31,048 bases of DNA. Source: Chara braunii. Lineage: Eukaryota; Streptophyta; Charophyceae; Charales; Characeae. Under the pieces are notes generated by a model that saw nothing but the letters and a program-made list of their open reading frames with translations, had not been told where the DNA came from and searched no databases. Position 1 is the stretch's first letter. Each line of letters begins with the position of its first letter. Location: assembly GCA_003427395.1 (NCBI GenBank), contig BFEA01000599.1, positions 70,558-101,605 of the forward strand, written 5' to 3'. Shown piece by piece: positions 1 through 9,550 of this stretch. The translations under genes and the position numbers were made by a program.

Positions 1-304
1 GCCCATTTCACACCATGTAACGATGATGATGATGTATGTTCAGGACTGCATTACAACATTGATTGTTCGGATGACTGGTATCTAAGTCTTCCGTTGTGCT
101 ATCTTATACTTTGTATTGAAAGGTCGGTTCTTGTTCTGGTCTGCACGTTACAGTATGCAACAGTGGGACGGTGGAGGTAGGTTTTGGATGGTCTGCCGAG
201 TATTTCTTAGGTAGCCTGGCCTTCTGTCTCTTTCCAGACTCCTATTTAGTTCCCATTTGTTGCAGAAGCTTTGATCTCATTTTTCTAGAAACTTGCTAGT
301 GTTC
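1..304. other. Unassigned sequence before repeat copy A
   Basis: No open reading frame with recognisable motifs, RNA gene or repeat was seen in this stretch. It may be the upstream part of the repeat that becomes recognisable at about 305, but the second copy of that repeat at 14326 does not extend this far. Confidence 0.3.
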
Positions 305-1481
305 TCATAACCTTTCTAAGGCAGGGTGCTGGTGGCAAGGGGCGGTGGTGATATGATGGTGGGGGGGGATGCGCTCTGTGGCGAAGGGGCTAGCCTGCAG
401 AGCTGAAATAGGGCATAGCAGCGGTGGAGATGGTGCCTCCATTGTGGTAAGACTTGCCGGAGTAGGGTGGGGAAGGTTTTTTGTGGGATGTTCGTAACCA
501 GTGCCCGAATGAGGGATGATCAGATCCATATTTTTAGTTGACGCCGGGTAGCCGGAAGGGGAAGATTGGTCCTAGGGTTGCTGGGCAGAGTGGTGGGCGC
601 GAGGGCAGAGGAGGGATTGGTGTTTAGGGGGTAAGTCTAATTAGAAGGGCGGGGTGGGGTGATAATGGTCGGTGTTGGAGCGTAGGTGCTCTGTAACCAG
701 GGGTGGAGCTTGAGACTATTGGAGCTATGTCGCGGGTGCAAGGCATAACCATCTTGTTCAACGCAGCTGATGCCGGGGCAGTGACCCTGTAACCTTCGGT
801 GACTTTTCAGCTAAGGAAGTTGTCGAGGGAGGAAGACACTTCCTGACTGTTAGAACCAGCTAAGGAAGCTATGTACTGGGCCAGTTGGTGTTGCCCTGTC
901 ATCCTAGAAGGGGGTATGAGATCTAGCGAGTTCTGGTGCGAGGACTGAACATCTGGGCTACGGTCTTTCCTCTGTGGTGCGAGGAAAGAGCTGGATTGTT
1001 GGTGGTGCGAGGAAAGAGCTGGATTGTTGGTGGTGTTTGTTTTCCTTTCTTCCTGTTCTTAGGCCAATCAGACTTTCTTCTTAATTTTGTCTCAAAAAAG
1101 AGGTGAGCGGGAGAAGTAGATGGTTGGATATCAAGTGTGCTACCAGTGAGGGGGCTAGCTCATAGGATGGAAATAGGGTACAGAGCAGCGGAGATGGTGG
1201 CTCTGCTGCAGTAAGTCTTGCCTGAGTGAGGTAAAGAGGATTGATGGGGGGTTTCTGATTTGTTTTTTGAACTTTGCCTATTTTTGAAGTTTGTCTTAGC
1301 AATTTTCTAAGTAGCTCATTTTTTCTTAGCCAAAGCCGGGTAATGGCCCCGGTATCTCAAACTTTCAAATTTCTCTGTAAACTTCTATATGGGATGCTGG
1401 GCCCGGTTCCCAGCACGTGCTGCTCCGCATGAATAGATTGGAGCTTTGTTCCCACAAAAAAAAAAAAAAAAAAAAAAAAAA
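305..1481 (+). mobile_element. Poly-A-ended repeat, copy A (LINE 3'-tail-like)
   Basis: This segment is related along most of its length to 14326-15375, in the same order and orientation, and ends in 26 adenines at 1456-1481. The match is clearest over about 1100-1455 versus 14990-15349. An internal module of about 80 bp occurs twice in each copy (about 387-468 and 1148-1230 here). Near the end are two small hairpins with 7-nt loops: CCGGG/CCCGG at 1336-1352 and GCTGGG/CCCAGC at 1396-1414. The second hairpin also occurs at 17331-17349, downstream of a LINE ORF2 remnant. I therefore infer that this is a 5'-truncated LINE tail or a SINE-like derivative using a LINE tail. No coding potential was recognised. 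The poly-A and paired copies are observed; the LINE assignment is inference. Confidence 0.6.
1396..1414 (+). other. Conserved tail hairpin, copy A
   Basis: Stem GCTGGG (1396-1401) pairs with CCCAGC (1409-1414) around the 7-nt loop CCCGGTT. The same structure recurs at 15289-15307 and, with one compensatory base-pair change, at 17331-17349. It lies 41 nt upstream of the poly-A run. Confidence 0.6.
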
Positions 1482-2486
1482 GCGCCAATGTTCAAGCCCT
1501 CGGCCCACACCAACACAGTATCCAATGTCGCTCCTATCTGTCTGGCGCCCAGCGCTCAGCCTACACTACTCGCCTATCCTACCTACATCAGCATTCACGC
1601 AACAGGCTCACTGCGACTCTTGAAGACCAATGTACATGATGTGAACACCATAGCCAACCTCTCTCATGTACCAGGTACGTATCTCGTCTCCCCTCATCAG
1701 ACCCTGACCACCCACACTTGCCTCCTTCCTGAAGACCACCGATCGCCCTCTTACCCCCTAGCGCCCTGCAGCCCGGCTATGGCCGATAGCGCACTGCTGC
1801 CCAGCAGCGCCCCTCTTCACCTCACAAGTGCCCGCACACGCCCTGGCCGCTAACGCAGCATGCAGCCTCTCACGCAGCGGTGCAGCAGCGTGACCGGATT
1901 GCCTGTGTGGGCCAGAATGCCAGACCCTGGCTGCCCTCCGTATATGGAAGTGGAAGCCTCTGCTTGGCTGGGAAGCTTCCAGTAGCTTCCGGTCGGGGCC
2001 GAGTACCTGCGCCCAGGCCCAGTGCTACAGTTGAGGGCCTGGGCCCTTTACAGTTGGACGCGGCCTGAGTCTCCAGACTTGCCCGTTTGCTGCATTTGCA
2101 CAGGACCCGGGGTATGTACGTCAACAGTGCTGCTTTTGCGTAGGCCTGTAGCCACTTCGGTGATGTACCGGCTCCGCATTGTGTGTATGTGCCCAGGCGC
2201 AACTGCCACGGCCTGGGCCAAACTGTACGACGCAGCTTAGGGAGGCTCACGCATCCACTCAACCAACTGGCGGGCTGTAACAGCCTGAGTACCCACATAT
2301 GGAAAATGTCGAATTTTGGCCTCTAGTGAATATTCAGGCCCGCCTTCACTTAGGGCGGGCACTTGGCTTGGTGGGGGCCTCTGCTCAGAATATGTGCAGT
2401 CTGATAAGGGCCCCGCGAGGGCTCATTCCTCGCAATGACAACGATGTGGAGGAAATATCATGAGGGGACGGGGGCAGCAATCGCAG
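1482..2486. other. GC-rich stretch with no recognised gene
   Basis: Open frames exist on both strands but none has a recognisable domain, and they overlap each other, as expected by chance in GC-rich DNA. A perfect 10-bp stem, GCCCAGGCCC at 2011-2020 and GGGCCTGGGC at 2035-2044, with a 14-nt loop is the only clear structure. Similar GCCCAGGC/GCCTGGGC sequence recurs near 2191-2219, suggesting an old local duplication. Confidence 0.3.
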
Positions 2487-2496
2487 ATGATTTAAT
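2487..2496. repeat. Left target-site duplication ATGATTTAAT
   Basis: This 10-bp sequence is repeated exactly at 3011-3020 and brackets the TCCGGA-rich element. Confidence 0.6.
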
Positions 2497-3010
2497 GATC
2501 CGAATGTCCGGATCGCCGTCCAGACGGTCTGTATTCAGTCCGGATTCCAGACGTCTGGTCTGGAAGGTCCGGATCTGCTAAATTTCAAGGGAAAAAAAAA
2601 AAAAAAGGGTCCAGGACCCTTCCCCACTGAGGAGCCGAGCCCCCAAAATTGTGTTGGGGGTTTTTCAGGCCCGTTTTTGTTTTTTTTTGGGGTCCGGACG
2701 TGGCCTCTGTATAATAATTTATTATACATAACCGTTTTTTCAATTATTAATAATTTATTATTTGGAATACTTTTTTGAAGTTTTTTGTAGTTTTTGACTT
2801 TTAACTCAAGTTTGGTTATGCAAAAGTGTTTTTTTTTTTGTTTTTTTTTTTACGGTCCGGACATTTCCGGACCTGCTTACTGGTCCAGACCGTCCAGAAC
2901 CGTACATGTCCGTAGGCCCGGATGTATCTGGAAGTCCGGACGTCCGGACCCGACCGGACATGCGTCAGGTCCTCGGACATGAGCTGTCCGGGTCCAGGTC
3001 TGGAGTAGCC
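2497..3010. mobile_element. TCCGGA-rich non-autonomous DNA element
   Basis: The 514-bp insert is bounded by identical 10-bp direct repeats. It contains eight perfect TCCGGA palindromes (starting at 2507, 2539, 2568, 2693, 2856, 2866, 2935 and 2943), clustered toward both ends. Its centre is AT-rich and holds a perfect 21-bp palindrome at 2708-2728 (arm TGTATAATAA). There is no coding capacity. Clustered short motifs near the ends plus a target duplication suggest a MITE-like derivative. The duplication length fits Mutator-like elements (9-11 bp) better than hAT (8 bp), but I see no clean terminal inverted repeat, so the superfamily is open. Confidence 0.6.
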
Positions 3011-3020
3011 ATGATTTAAT
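3011..3020. repeat. Right target-site duplication ATGATTTAAT
   Basis: Exact copy of 2487-2496, directly after the TCCGGA-rich element. Confidence 0.6.
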
Positions 3021-3049
3021 CACTGAGATTTGCACATTCGTTGCTTCAG

Positions 3050-3150
3050 AGAGTCATGCTACAGCGGCTGTGATCGGTGGAATTGTGGCTCAGGAGGCCA
3101 TCAAGCTTTTGACAAAGCCATTCGCTCCTTCTGTGGGCACCCTCATCTAA
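3050..3150 (+). pseudogene. Last-exon relic of an AXR1/NAE1-like gene (NEDD8 E1 regulatory subunit)
   Basis: The frame through 3049-3147 encodes about 33 residues that include IGGIVAQEAIKLLTKPF followed by a GT-x-I ending. This closely matches the C-terminal part of the NEDD8-activating enzyme regulatory subunit (AXR1/NAE1), where IGG-[VA]-[AS]-QE-x-IK-[LI]-x-T-x-x-F-x-P is conserved. In the family this segment closes the adenylation-fold region of the heterodimer that activates NEDD8 for cullin modification. The preceding TTCGTTGCTTCAG resembles a 3' splice site, with the exon starting at 3050. TAA at 3148-3150 replaces the Tyr codon expected in the usual (F/Y)NG ending; NGMPSTTF and a TGA follow in frame, which is about the family's normal C-terminal length. 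No other exon of this gene was found in the window. It is either a pseudogene fragment or the end of a gene with an early stop. Confidence 0.6.
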
Positions 3151-3604
3151 AATGGCATGCCATCCACAACATTTTGACTATCACGATCATCACCGTGGAG
3201 TCCGCACATGCTGCTTCTGATTATCTTCAGACTCGCCACCGAGAGATGAGGGTAGTTTGCATAACTTGTTGCTGATCTGCCATGACATCTCCACAATGCC
3301 GGCTGTGGTGTAGCTCACGATTTAGGTATTGACTGCAAGCTGAAGCGATGGATCATGAACTTGAGGATATTCGTGTTTCGGTATGCTGGAGACATTCAGT
3401 AGCGTTTGGAATGGCGGCGGATTCAGGGGGCACACGAGGAAGTGCTAAATTTATCTGATCGTTCTTATGGCGACGCCTGGACGAACCTGACCGCAATTAC
3501 GTCCACGCAGAAGTTGGACAAGTCCTGTTGTGAGTTTGCCTCAGTCTTGCAGAATGGGAGTTGAGTGACATTTCAGATTCTGAGCCATGTGCAGCGGCCT
3601 GCCG
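3151..3604. other. Unassigned sequence after the AXR1-like relic
   Basis: Nothing recognisable. It could be the former 3' UTR and flank of the AXR1/NAE1-like exon. Confidence 0.25.
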
Positions 3605-3700
3605 TTTAAGCCACCAGTACCTACGGGCCCCTTTTTGCCATGGCAGATCCGCACTGCACCGCAAGCTTTGCCTAACCGCCAGCAGCGCACTTTTTTGGGT
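3605..3700 (+). mobile_element. Left end of a CCACC-type mini-element
   Basis: TTTAAG followed by CCACCAGTACC at 3605-3621 matches the terminal sequence of the elements at 4418-4578 and 9551-10437. The next 80 bp (for example GCACTGCACCGCAAGCTTTG and CCGCCAGCAGCGCAC) align with the reverse complement of about 10360-10437. This makes it a true homologue of that element's end rather than a chance terminal match. Its own right end may be the inverted copy at 4564-4577. Confidence 0.55.
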
Positions 3701-4417
3701 TTGTGCCGCAATCCATTTTGGTCTGCTTCTGCCAAAAACCTAACTGGGCTATCACCCGGCGACTGCAAGACTGCACAGACTGTCAGTTCACAGCACCCTC
3801 AGTAACCAGAAAAGCCCCCAAAGAAATAAAGAAAGCATACTCTGCACATCTATCCAGCATAGACACATGACATGACCCCCAGTAAAGGGCCCAATCCCTG
3901 CCACTGAACACCCCTAGCGAAGTCAGGAATACACATTGTCCCTGGTATTCCCCGGTGAACTGGAGGCAAGAAGGAGAAAGAGGACCAAAAACTAAGGGAA
4001 AAAGTGGCAGGGGGGGGAAAGAAAAAGCAAACCCGCAAACAGTTTGTGGAGCTCCTTGCCAAAAATTCAAGCCATACTCTTGTTGGACCAATAATCAAAG
4101 CGAAGTATCACCCACCCACACCAGATGAAAGACGCACTGAATCTCAGTTCATGCCAAATTGAGCGGCCAGGAAAAGCCTGCGATGAATATAAGGTAGGTG
4201 GGTCCGTCAGGACAAGAAAATGTACTCCACACACGCAGCAGGCATAAACGCTCAGCTGGGTCATCGATTATAGGCCAAACCAGTGGCAACCGCCACTACT
4301 TGGAACCTTATTGGCGAATGGTTCACAGGGCTAGTGAAGTCAAGGAGAAGGTCACAAAAAACGTTGGTGAGGGAGAAAATACAACAAACATGGGGTTGTG
4401 AGGGAGTGTTTCATCAG
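3701..4417. other. Unassigned sequence, possibly the interior of a mini-element
   Basis: No gene seen. If the left end at 3605 pairs with the right end at 4577, this is the inside of an element of about 970 bp, into which the smaller 4418-4578 copy is nested or which shares its right end. Confidence 0.25.
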
Positions 4418-4578
4418 ACCACCAGTACCTTTTCCATATGTCGGCCGCAGGCACTGCGCTCCGGCTCGAAAATCAAGATTGGCGGCCGATTCGATTTATC
4501 GGCGGCTGCCCTTCCATTTCAGGCCAGCGGGTTACCCGGCGCGCCTCTGAAAACATAGCTGGGAAAGGTACTGGTGGT
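4418..4578. mobile_element. Mini inverted-repeat element (about 161 bp)
   Basis: ACCACCAGTACCTTT at 4418-4432 is the exact inverted partner of AAAGGTACTGGTGGT at 4564-4578. The right end is followed by a TTAA-containing flank. No coding capacity. It is one member of a family with copies at 3605, 7661 and 9551. The TTAA-like target suggests piggyBac-type mobilisation, but no transposase is present. Confidence 0.6.
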
Positions 4579-4977
4579 TTAATGTTCATTGCCTCATCAA
4601 GAGACTGAGCACTGAACAGTCTATAGAGATCTGTGCCAATAGTCTAAAGCTGCAAGACATAATTTGTCTGACCAAAATCAAAGAGGACTCTCCCTTTCCG
4701 CCCACTGTTATGATCCTGGCCAATTTCAAAGTTCACATTCATGAGAAAGTACAATGCCGTCCAATTGCAAAAAGAAATGAATGAACTTGAGAGGAGAGAG
4801 AGGGAAAGAAGAAGAAGAAGAAGAAAGAAAGAAGAAGAAGAAGAAGAAAGAAAGAAGAAGAAGATGATGTACACCAACATAGACCAATGATAATGCTCTT
4901 CTTCTTCGCTAACCACTCTCCTCCTCCTTATCTCCTCCCCTCTTATTCAAACAAGAAATAATAATAATAAATGTTGA
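4579..4977. other. Unassigned sequence with a GAA microsatellite
   Basis: No gene recognised. A (GAA)n/(GAAA)n tract occupies about 4806-4866. Confidence 0.3.
4806..4866. repeat. (GAA)n microsatellite
   Basis: Uninterrupted purine tract of GAA units with occasional GAAA. Confidence 0.9.
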
Positions 4978-5235
4978 ATGGTTGAACCAGAATCAATGAG
5001 GTCCACCATAGCCATGACCACCCTTCTTTCTCCTTCCTCCAAGGGCGAGGCTATGTCGGACTACCAGGGCATCGCCCTGCTGTGCAAAGGACAACACAAA
5101 GCAGCTATGGCTGCTCTAGCTCAGGCCGCCATGCCTGACTCTGTCTTGAAGCTTCTTGGTGTAGCTCTACCCCAACTGGGGCCTTCCAAATGCAGCACCC
5201 ACCAAGGTGATGAAGATGGCATCCACCATAGCCAG
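4978..5235 (+). CDS. Weak candidate coding exon, unknown product
   Basis: An ATG at 4978 opens a frame that runs through a strong splice-donor match, CAG at 5233-5235 followed by GTAAGTA. The 86 residues up to the donor include an Ala/Gln-rich segment around GQHKAAMAALAQAA, then a Leu-rich stretch. I recognise no domain. A pyrimidine-rich leader and an A-rich stretch precede the ATG. No downstream exon could be identified, and the minus strand is also open here, so this may be chance. Reported only as a candidate first exon. Confidence 0.2.
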
Positions 5236-6307
5236 GTAAGTACCTCTGGCACTCTCCCTCTTCCTCGTCCTTGTCCTCCTCTCTCAGTCCTTGCTGCTCC
5301 TTCCCCAGCAGCGCTGCACTGAGTGCTAGCGCTGCTCCAGCCAGTGCTCCAACCAGTGTGTCGCCAAAACAACAATAGGAGGAGCACTTTGCTTCTCCTG
5401 GAGATAAAGCAGCCTGCTTTCCTCTTGGCGAGTGACTTCCTAGGCCGCGCGACCTCCAAGAAACCGGTACCTCCTCCCTTTCGGAGGGAAACATCATTGC
5501 AGACTTTGATATTGCCCGTACAGACCCTAGAATTAGACTGGTTGGACTGGTACCCGCCTAGACCTAGCCTACAACTAGGGCCTCTAAAAATGCCAACTTT
5601 TGTCTTCTTCTGCTTGGCCTCGAGTACCCGGCACATCTACCTCTACTTGGTCTGGTACCGGCCTACCTGCTACTTGAGTGTTTTCGGCTGCTCTAAGTGT
5701 CGCGGGCCTCTTTCCCTGCCACTTTAGTGTTTTCCCCGCTGCAACCCTCAATGTCACGGCCAGGTTAGTACCGGCCCTTCGGGCCTTCTGTACGAACAAG
5801 TGCCCTTGGGGGTCACACACACACTCAAGCCGACAAGCACTAAAACAGGCATGCAGGCCAGCAAGCACGCAAACACACAGACTTAGAAAACTCAGCAACA
5901 GGTGGGAAACTCAGCAAGGCATACATTCCATGAGCAAAACTCAGAAATCAGCTGTGTGTCTCAGTCCATGTTTGGCAGGTCATTACACTACGGTTTATGT
6001 TTTCTCTACCGTTCATCAGTCCTTCGGTATCATTGCTTTTTTATGTATGGTGGATTTGTTACGAGAGTTGCGGCATGAAACTGTGATGGGCAGACCCAGA
6101 GAAATGTCCACCGGGCAGTGCCTGTTTTCAGAGCAGATGAAGATGGGCAAGCATGCTTTAGGCAGATGTCACCCACCCACATATTGATCTGCATATTAAC
6201 CACTGATTGGAGATGTGCCATGCTCGCCATGGAAAGAGGCTTCACCGTCAGCTTCAGATGGATGCTGCATCATTTACAGACTGGCCCCTAGAGCGCCCTC
6301 GTCAAGC
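5236..6307. other. Unassigned sequence, no recognised gene
   Basis: Several frames are open but none carries recognisable motifs. The region around 5515-5790 has repeated GGTACC(C/G)GCC-type motifs. A 13-mer at 5753-5765 (GTCACGGCCAGGT) is identical to part of the Ty3 leader at 19120-19132, followed in both by a splice-donor-like sequence. It may contain fragments of a retroelement leader. Confidence 0.3.
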
Positions 6308-6440
6308 CTTCTGAGCATTGGCGACCACGACACGGTAACAGTATGAATCATGTTATCAGGGCCATCATCCGGGCTTCTGAGCACTAGGAATCACTAAATG
6401 ATGGTAGTATGACTCACGCCATCAGGCACATCAATGAGCT
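6308..6440 (+). repeat. Two-copy diverged tandem repeat (about 66 bp)
   Basis: CTTCTGAGCA recurs at 6308 and 6374. The following about 60 bp are similar in both, including GTA-GTATGA-TCA and CATCAGG-type stretches. No coding signal. Confidence 0.5.
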
Positions 6441-6739
6441 TTTACAGACTGACAGCACCTGTTGTCAGTGATAGACTGTCATCCTTTTTTTCTTTCTTCC
6501 TTTTTTGTGAAAGGCCCTTGTGCAAGGCGTCTACTGTAATCCTATGTCTGTTGTGGACCAGGAAACACTGTCAAGAGGATGTGTGCTACTGGGGCATTCC
6601 AGGCACGAGATCCTGGGTAGCACCTTTGCTCGTCTACATCAGTAGTGGAGTGGTTTTGCAAAGCAATGTGTCTAAAGAACTGTCCCACCTTTTCTCGCTG
6701 TGAGCATCACACCCAGATGTAATGCGCTCAGCTCGATGA
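6441..6739. other. Unassigned sequence
   Basis: No gene, RNA or repeat recognised. Confidence 0.25.
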
Positions 6740-6955
6740 CTGTGTGCTCTCATATATCACCTCTCTCTTCCTCCTCGCCTGTGTAACAAGCATGCCATCC
6801 GTCGTTAGTTTTTTTTCAGGCAATGGTTGGACACAGCATGCTCAGTTTGTTGCCAAGAACGATAAGATGTGTGTGTGCTCTCCTATGGTGAACCATCTCT
6901 CCTCCTCGCCCGTGACCAGAATGCCTTCTGTTGTGAATTTTCTTTGGGCACGGTC
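6740..6955 (+). repeat. Two-copy diverged direct repeat (about 80 bp)
   Basis: The stretch beginning TGTGCTCTCATATATCACC near 6742 recurs, diverged, near 6872 (TGTGTGCTCTCCTATGGTG). Both copies continue through a CTCCTCGCC(T/C)GTG motif and end with a T-rich segment and GGGCA/AGGCA. No gene seen. Confidence 0.45.
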
Positions 6956-7095
6956 TCTGTCATCTGTCGAGGTAGGTGCGGTGTTGCCTCTTCTGTGTCT
7001 GGTTTACCTCTTCGTCGTCCACATTCATCTGTCGGTTTCCTACCCTATCTGCCACGAAGGCTCCTCAGACCTCTGGTGCATCTCCTTTTTTTTAA

Positions 7096-7170
7096 TGTGT
7101 CATCCCTGTGCAGAGGCCATGCTAATCATCTCTCTGTGTATCGTTTCAATGTTAACGGATGTCCAGAACG
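7096..7170 (-). pseudogene. U6 snRNA retropseudogene, copy 1
   Basis: Read on the minus strand, the sequence contains GGACATCCG, GAAACGATACA, AGATGATTAGCATGGCC and GGATGACACA in the order and spacing of spliceosomal U6 snRNA. It starts within the 5' stem-loop region, so the first bases are lost. It stops after GATGACACA, where it runs into eight A residues on the minus strand (T run 7086-7093). A truncated 3' end joined to an A-tract is typical of LINE-mediated reverse transcription of U6. No intact promoter was looked for successfully. Not a functional U6 gene. Confidence 0.75.
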
Positions 7171-7660
7171 ACAACTTCTATTATCCATAACGCAGCATAT
7201 TTGCACTCCCTCATGGTTCTAGGGGTGGACTACCATGTTCACAGAGAGGCTCTGAGGTGTTTGCAAAATAGGCTCCAAATGTGTCCCACAGCAGAGCCAC
7301 CTCCAAGTTGGGAGAACGTACCTACTCCCAGCAGTCTCGAAAACCATACCAGGGCTAACATCGGATCCATATATGGGCAAGATCTTCCCTGTACATGCTC
7401 TGCAGGATGCGCAGCAGGGGGCATTTCGTAGAGGATACTCAATGCCGAGTAGCCACATTCAGTCTGGTGAGAGCACTGAGCCCCCGGTACCCACCCCACA
7501 GTGTTCCTTAGGCATCCGAGGCCCGGCCTCCGTGTTTGGAGGTCAGGGGGCCACGAATTCCACTGTCGGATGCAAAATCCAATGGGCCTTTTCCTGCCTG
7601 GCAAGGCCCACGTGCACCCTCTGCCCACTCCAGAAAGTGCTGCTGTGGCAGGTGGTGCTT
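7171..7660. other. Unassigned sequence
   Basis: Overlapping frames on both strands without recognisable motifs. No RNA gene seen. Confidence 0.25.
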
Positions 7661-7870
7661 TAAACCACCACTATGTTGCCGGAGCAATTTTTTGTTCTCA
7701 AAATGTCAACGTCCGCATTCCTTGGACGAACAGTGCTACTGGACTGAAACGGCTGGTGGTGCCAGCCCAAAAAAATGCGAACAAGCTCCCTTGGTGTTCC
7801 GTCTTTTTCTTTCGGCGGGCAGGGGAAATCTGCCTCGGGAAAACGAGGCGCAAAGGTAGTGGTGGTTAAA
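7661..7870. mobile_element. Mini inverted-repeat element (about 210 bp)
   Basis: TAAACCACCACTA at 7661-7673 pairs with TAGTGGTGGTTAAA at 7857-7870. Both ends adjoin TTAAA-type sequence. The interior segment at 7738-7775 (GGCTGGTGGTGCCAGCCC plus an A-run) is homologous to 10014-10051 inside the larger relative. Non-coding member of the same family as 4418-4578. Confidence 0.6.
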
Positions 7871-8460
7871 ACCCAGGCTTAGCTCAAATATGACTGGGTA
7901 CTCAATGTGTGTGAATGGATCTGAGCAGACGAGTTGTGTGACCATACAGGGAGGATCTCTATGGGAAATGTTTGCCTGAGCAGACTACGTAGGCAGAGGG
8001 TTGGCCTTCTTGTTGATAATAAACAGTAAAGCATATTGCCCTTTCCACTTATACATCGTTCCCTTTATTTGGCTTTGTTCAAAGGGCGACAACCCTGAGA
8101 TAGTATCCTGCTGCCACCCGTCCCTTTTGTCATCATTGTTCTTTCATCTCACGCACCCCCCCCCCCCCCCCCCCCCCCCCCTCATCAGCCTCATGGAATT
8201 CATCATTTCCGCTATTATTTTCAGCACCAGTTACATTGCTGAGTTTATTTGCTTCACTCCACCTGTTTGATGACATTTTCTTGGGTGCACATTTTCCATG
8301 TTTTGCGAAATGTCTTAACCTTGCTTCCTCTTCCCCCAAGCACAATGCACCCTGAACATCGATGTATACAAGCTATCTTTCTGGTCCAATGCAGTCATGA
8401 CAAGGGGGGCCCTCGTCGTTGTGTTCAGCGAAAGATGCTAGGGCCCACCCAAAGGGTGTT
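7871..8460. other. Unassigned sequence with a poly-C run
   Basis: No gene recognised. It holds the homopolymer at 8156-8181. Confidence 0.3.
8156..8181. repeat. Poly-C homopolymer (26 C)
   Basis: Uninterrupted C run. Its exact length may be unreliable in the assembly. Confidence 0.85.
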
Positions 8461-8968
8461 TGTGACGGGGCTGAGGCAGAGTAGCAAGGTCAGGGAAGAG
8501 AGAGGGAGGGAGTGAGAGCACACACACACACTCACTCAATTCGACACGGACTCGACACGACTCGACGGACGCAGACACAAAGTGGCGAAGTCGCAAAGTC
8601 TCAAAGTCGCAATCTTGGATTCCGAACGCAATGTCGCAGCAAGTCACATTGAAGCACAAGCACTGAGGCCGAAGACTGAATCTGGAACTCAGCTTAAGAC
8701 CGGACTCAAGTTGAGTCTGAGGGCAGAAGTGCAATTTGCCTCGGGGCTGAACTGAAAATCGAAGGTCTGAGCCTGGGTGCCAGAATGCCGGATGGCGCCA
8801 AGTATCGAAATCCAAATGTGCCAGAGGCGGGATTTGAGAACGGGCGCCAAGTGCAGAGGGCGCCAACAGTCTGGAACCAGAGATCAGAGACTCAAAAAAA
8901 AATAGAATAGCAGCCTGGCGGGTGGTAACCCGCGGACCAGGGATTGAGCCCTGGCTGAGTCCGTAACA
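8461..8968 (-). mobile_element. Solo LTR of the Ty3 family, reverse orientation
   Basis: Read on the minus strand it starts TGTTACGGACTCAGCC and ends in a diverged form of the ..GTTACA terminus (GTCACA). It aligns throughout with the 5' LTR at 18383-18898. The 5 bp on each side are identical, GTGTT at 8456-8460 and 8969-8973, which marks an intact integration site with both LTR ends present. No internal retroelement sequence is attached, so it is a solo LTR formed by LTR-LTR recombination. It is more diverged from the two LTRs at 18.4 and 30.0 kb than those are from each other. Confidence 0.9.
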
Positions 8969-9254
8969 GTGTTCGCCGGTTGGCAATCCCGCCCTTGGCT
9001 GTGTGAGAGGGCTGCGCCGCACATTCCAACGTCAGTAAAGGAATGGCAATGGTGGAAGTGTGCCACTGCCATTTCACCCGAATAGAACATACCGTCATTT
9101 CCGCTGCATCTGGACTGAAAATTGGGTCAAATACGGACCGCTGTGTTCCATTCAAGGGAAGAGGGTAGCCCTAGGGCTAAGAGCAATCTACTTTGAGCTG
9201 CAAACGTAGGCGGTGTTCCTCCCCACATGGTCTTGCTGGGTGCTACCTTTTATT
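8969..9254. other. Unassigned sequence after the solo LTR
   Basis: No gene seen. A short imperfect hairpin (AATGGCA...TGCCATT) lies near 9041-9074. Confidence 0.25.
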
Positions 9255-9328
9255 CCCCTGAACAGAACTCCCTATCGTCATGGCTGTAGTCTGCTTGCAT
9301 TGATGATGATAGGGAGTTATGTCAGGGG
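9255..9328 (+). other. Long-stem hairpin
   Basis: CCCCTGA (9255-9261) pairs with TCAGGGG (9322-9328). After a 4/3-nt internal loop, AACTCCCTATCGTCAT (9266-9281) pairs with ATGATGATAGGGAGTT (9303-9318) with a single G-U wobble. The terminal loop is 21 nt. It resembles a small foldback element or a miRNA-type precursor; nothing here decides between them. Confidence 0.6.
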
Positions 9329-9550
9329 GTATAAGTTAGTGGACCCTGCTCATAGGTACAGTCTGACTGTGAGTTGGTGCCTCGCCCAAGGAGTGATGTG
9401 GGAATTGTCTTTCTGCTATATCTCGAAAAATTGGTGGCAAGGCCCAAGGACGCCAGATATTTCGCTGGCCACACGACGGTTGATTCTAGGGGCCAGACTG
9501 CAAAACATATGACCTCCTGGAATTCAGGAGACCATAAAATGTAGTGCTGG
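9329..9550. other. Unassigned sequence
   Basis: No recognisable feature. Confidence 0.25.

Noticed and set aside
1560-1700. Possible Ty1/copia protease-like peptide (TGSLRL ... HVPG ... LVS)
   Set aside because: Too short and lacking the DSG active site and flanking motifs; could easily be chance.
1870-2298. 142-codon minus-strand frame
   Set aside because: GC-rich, overlapped by other open frames on the opposite strand, with no recognisable motif.
6308-6440. CRISPR-like array
   Set aside because: Only two diverged copies, with no conserved short repeats separated by unique spacers, in a eukaryotic repeat context.
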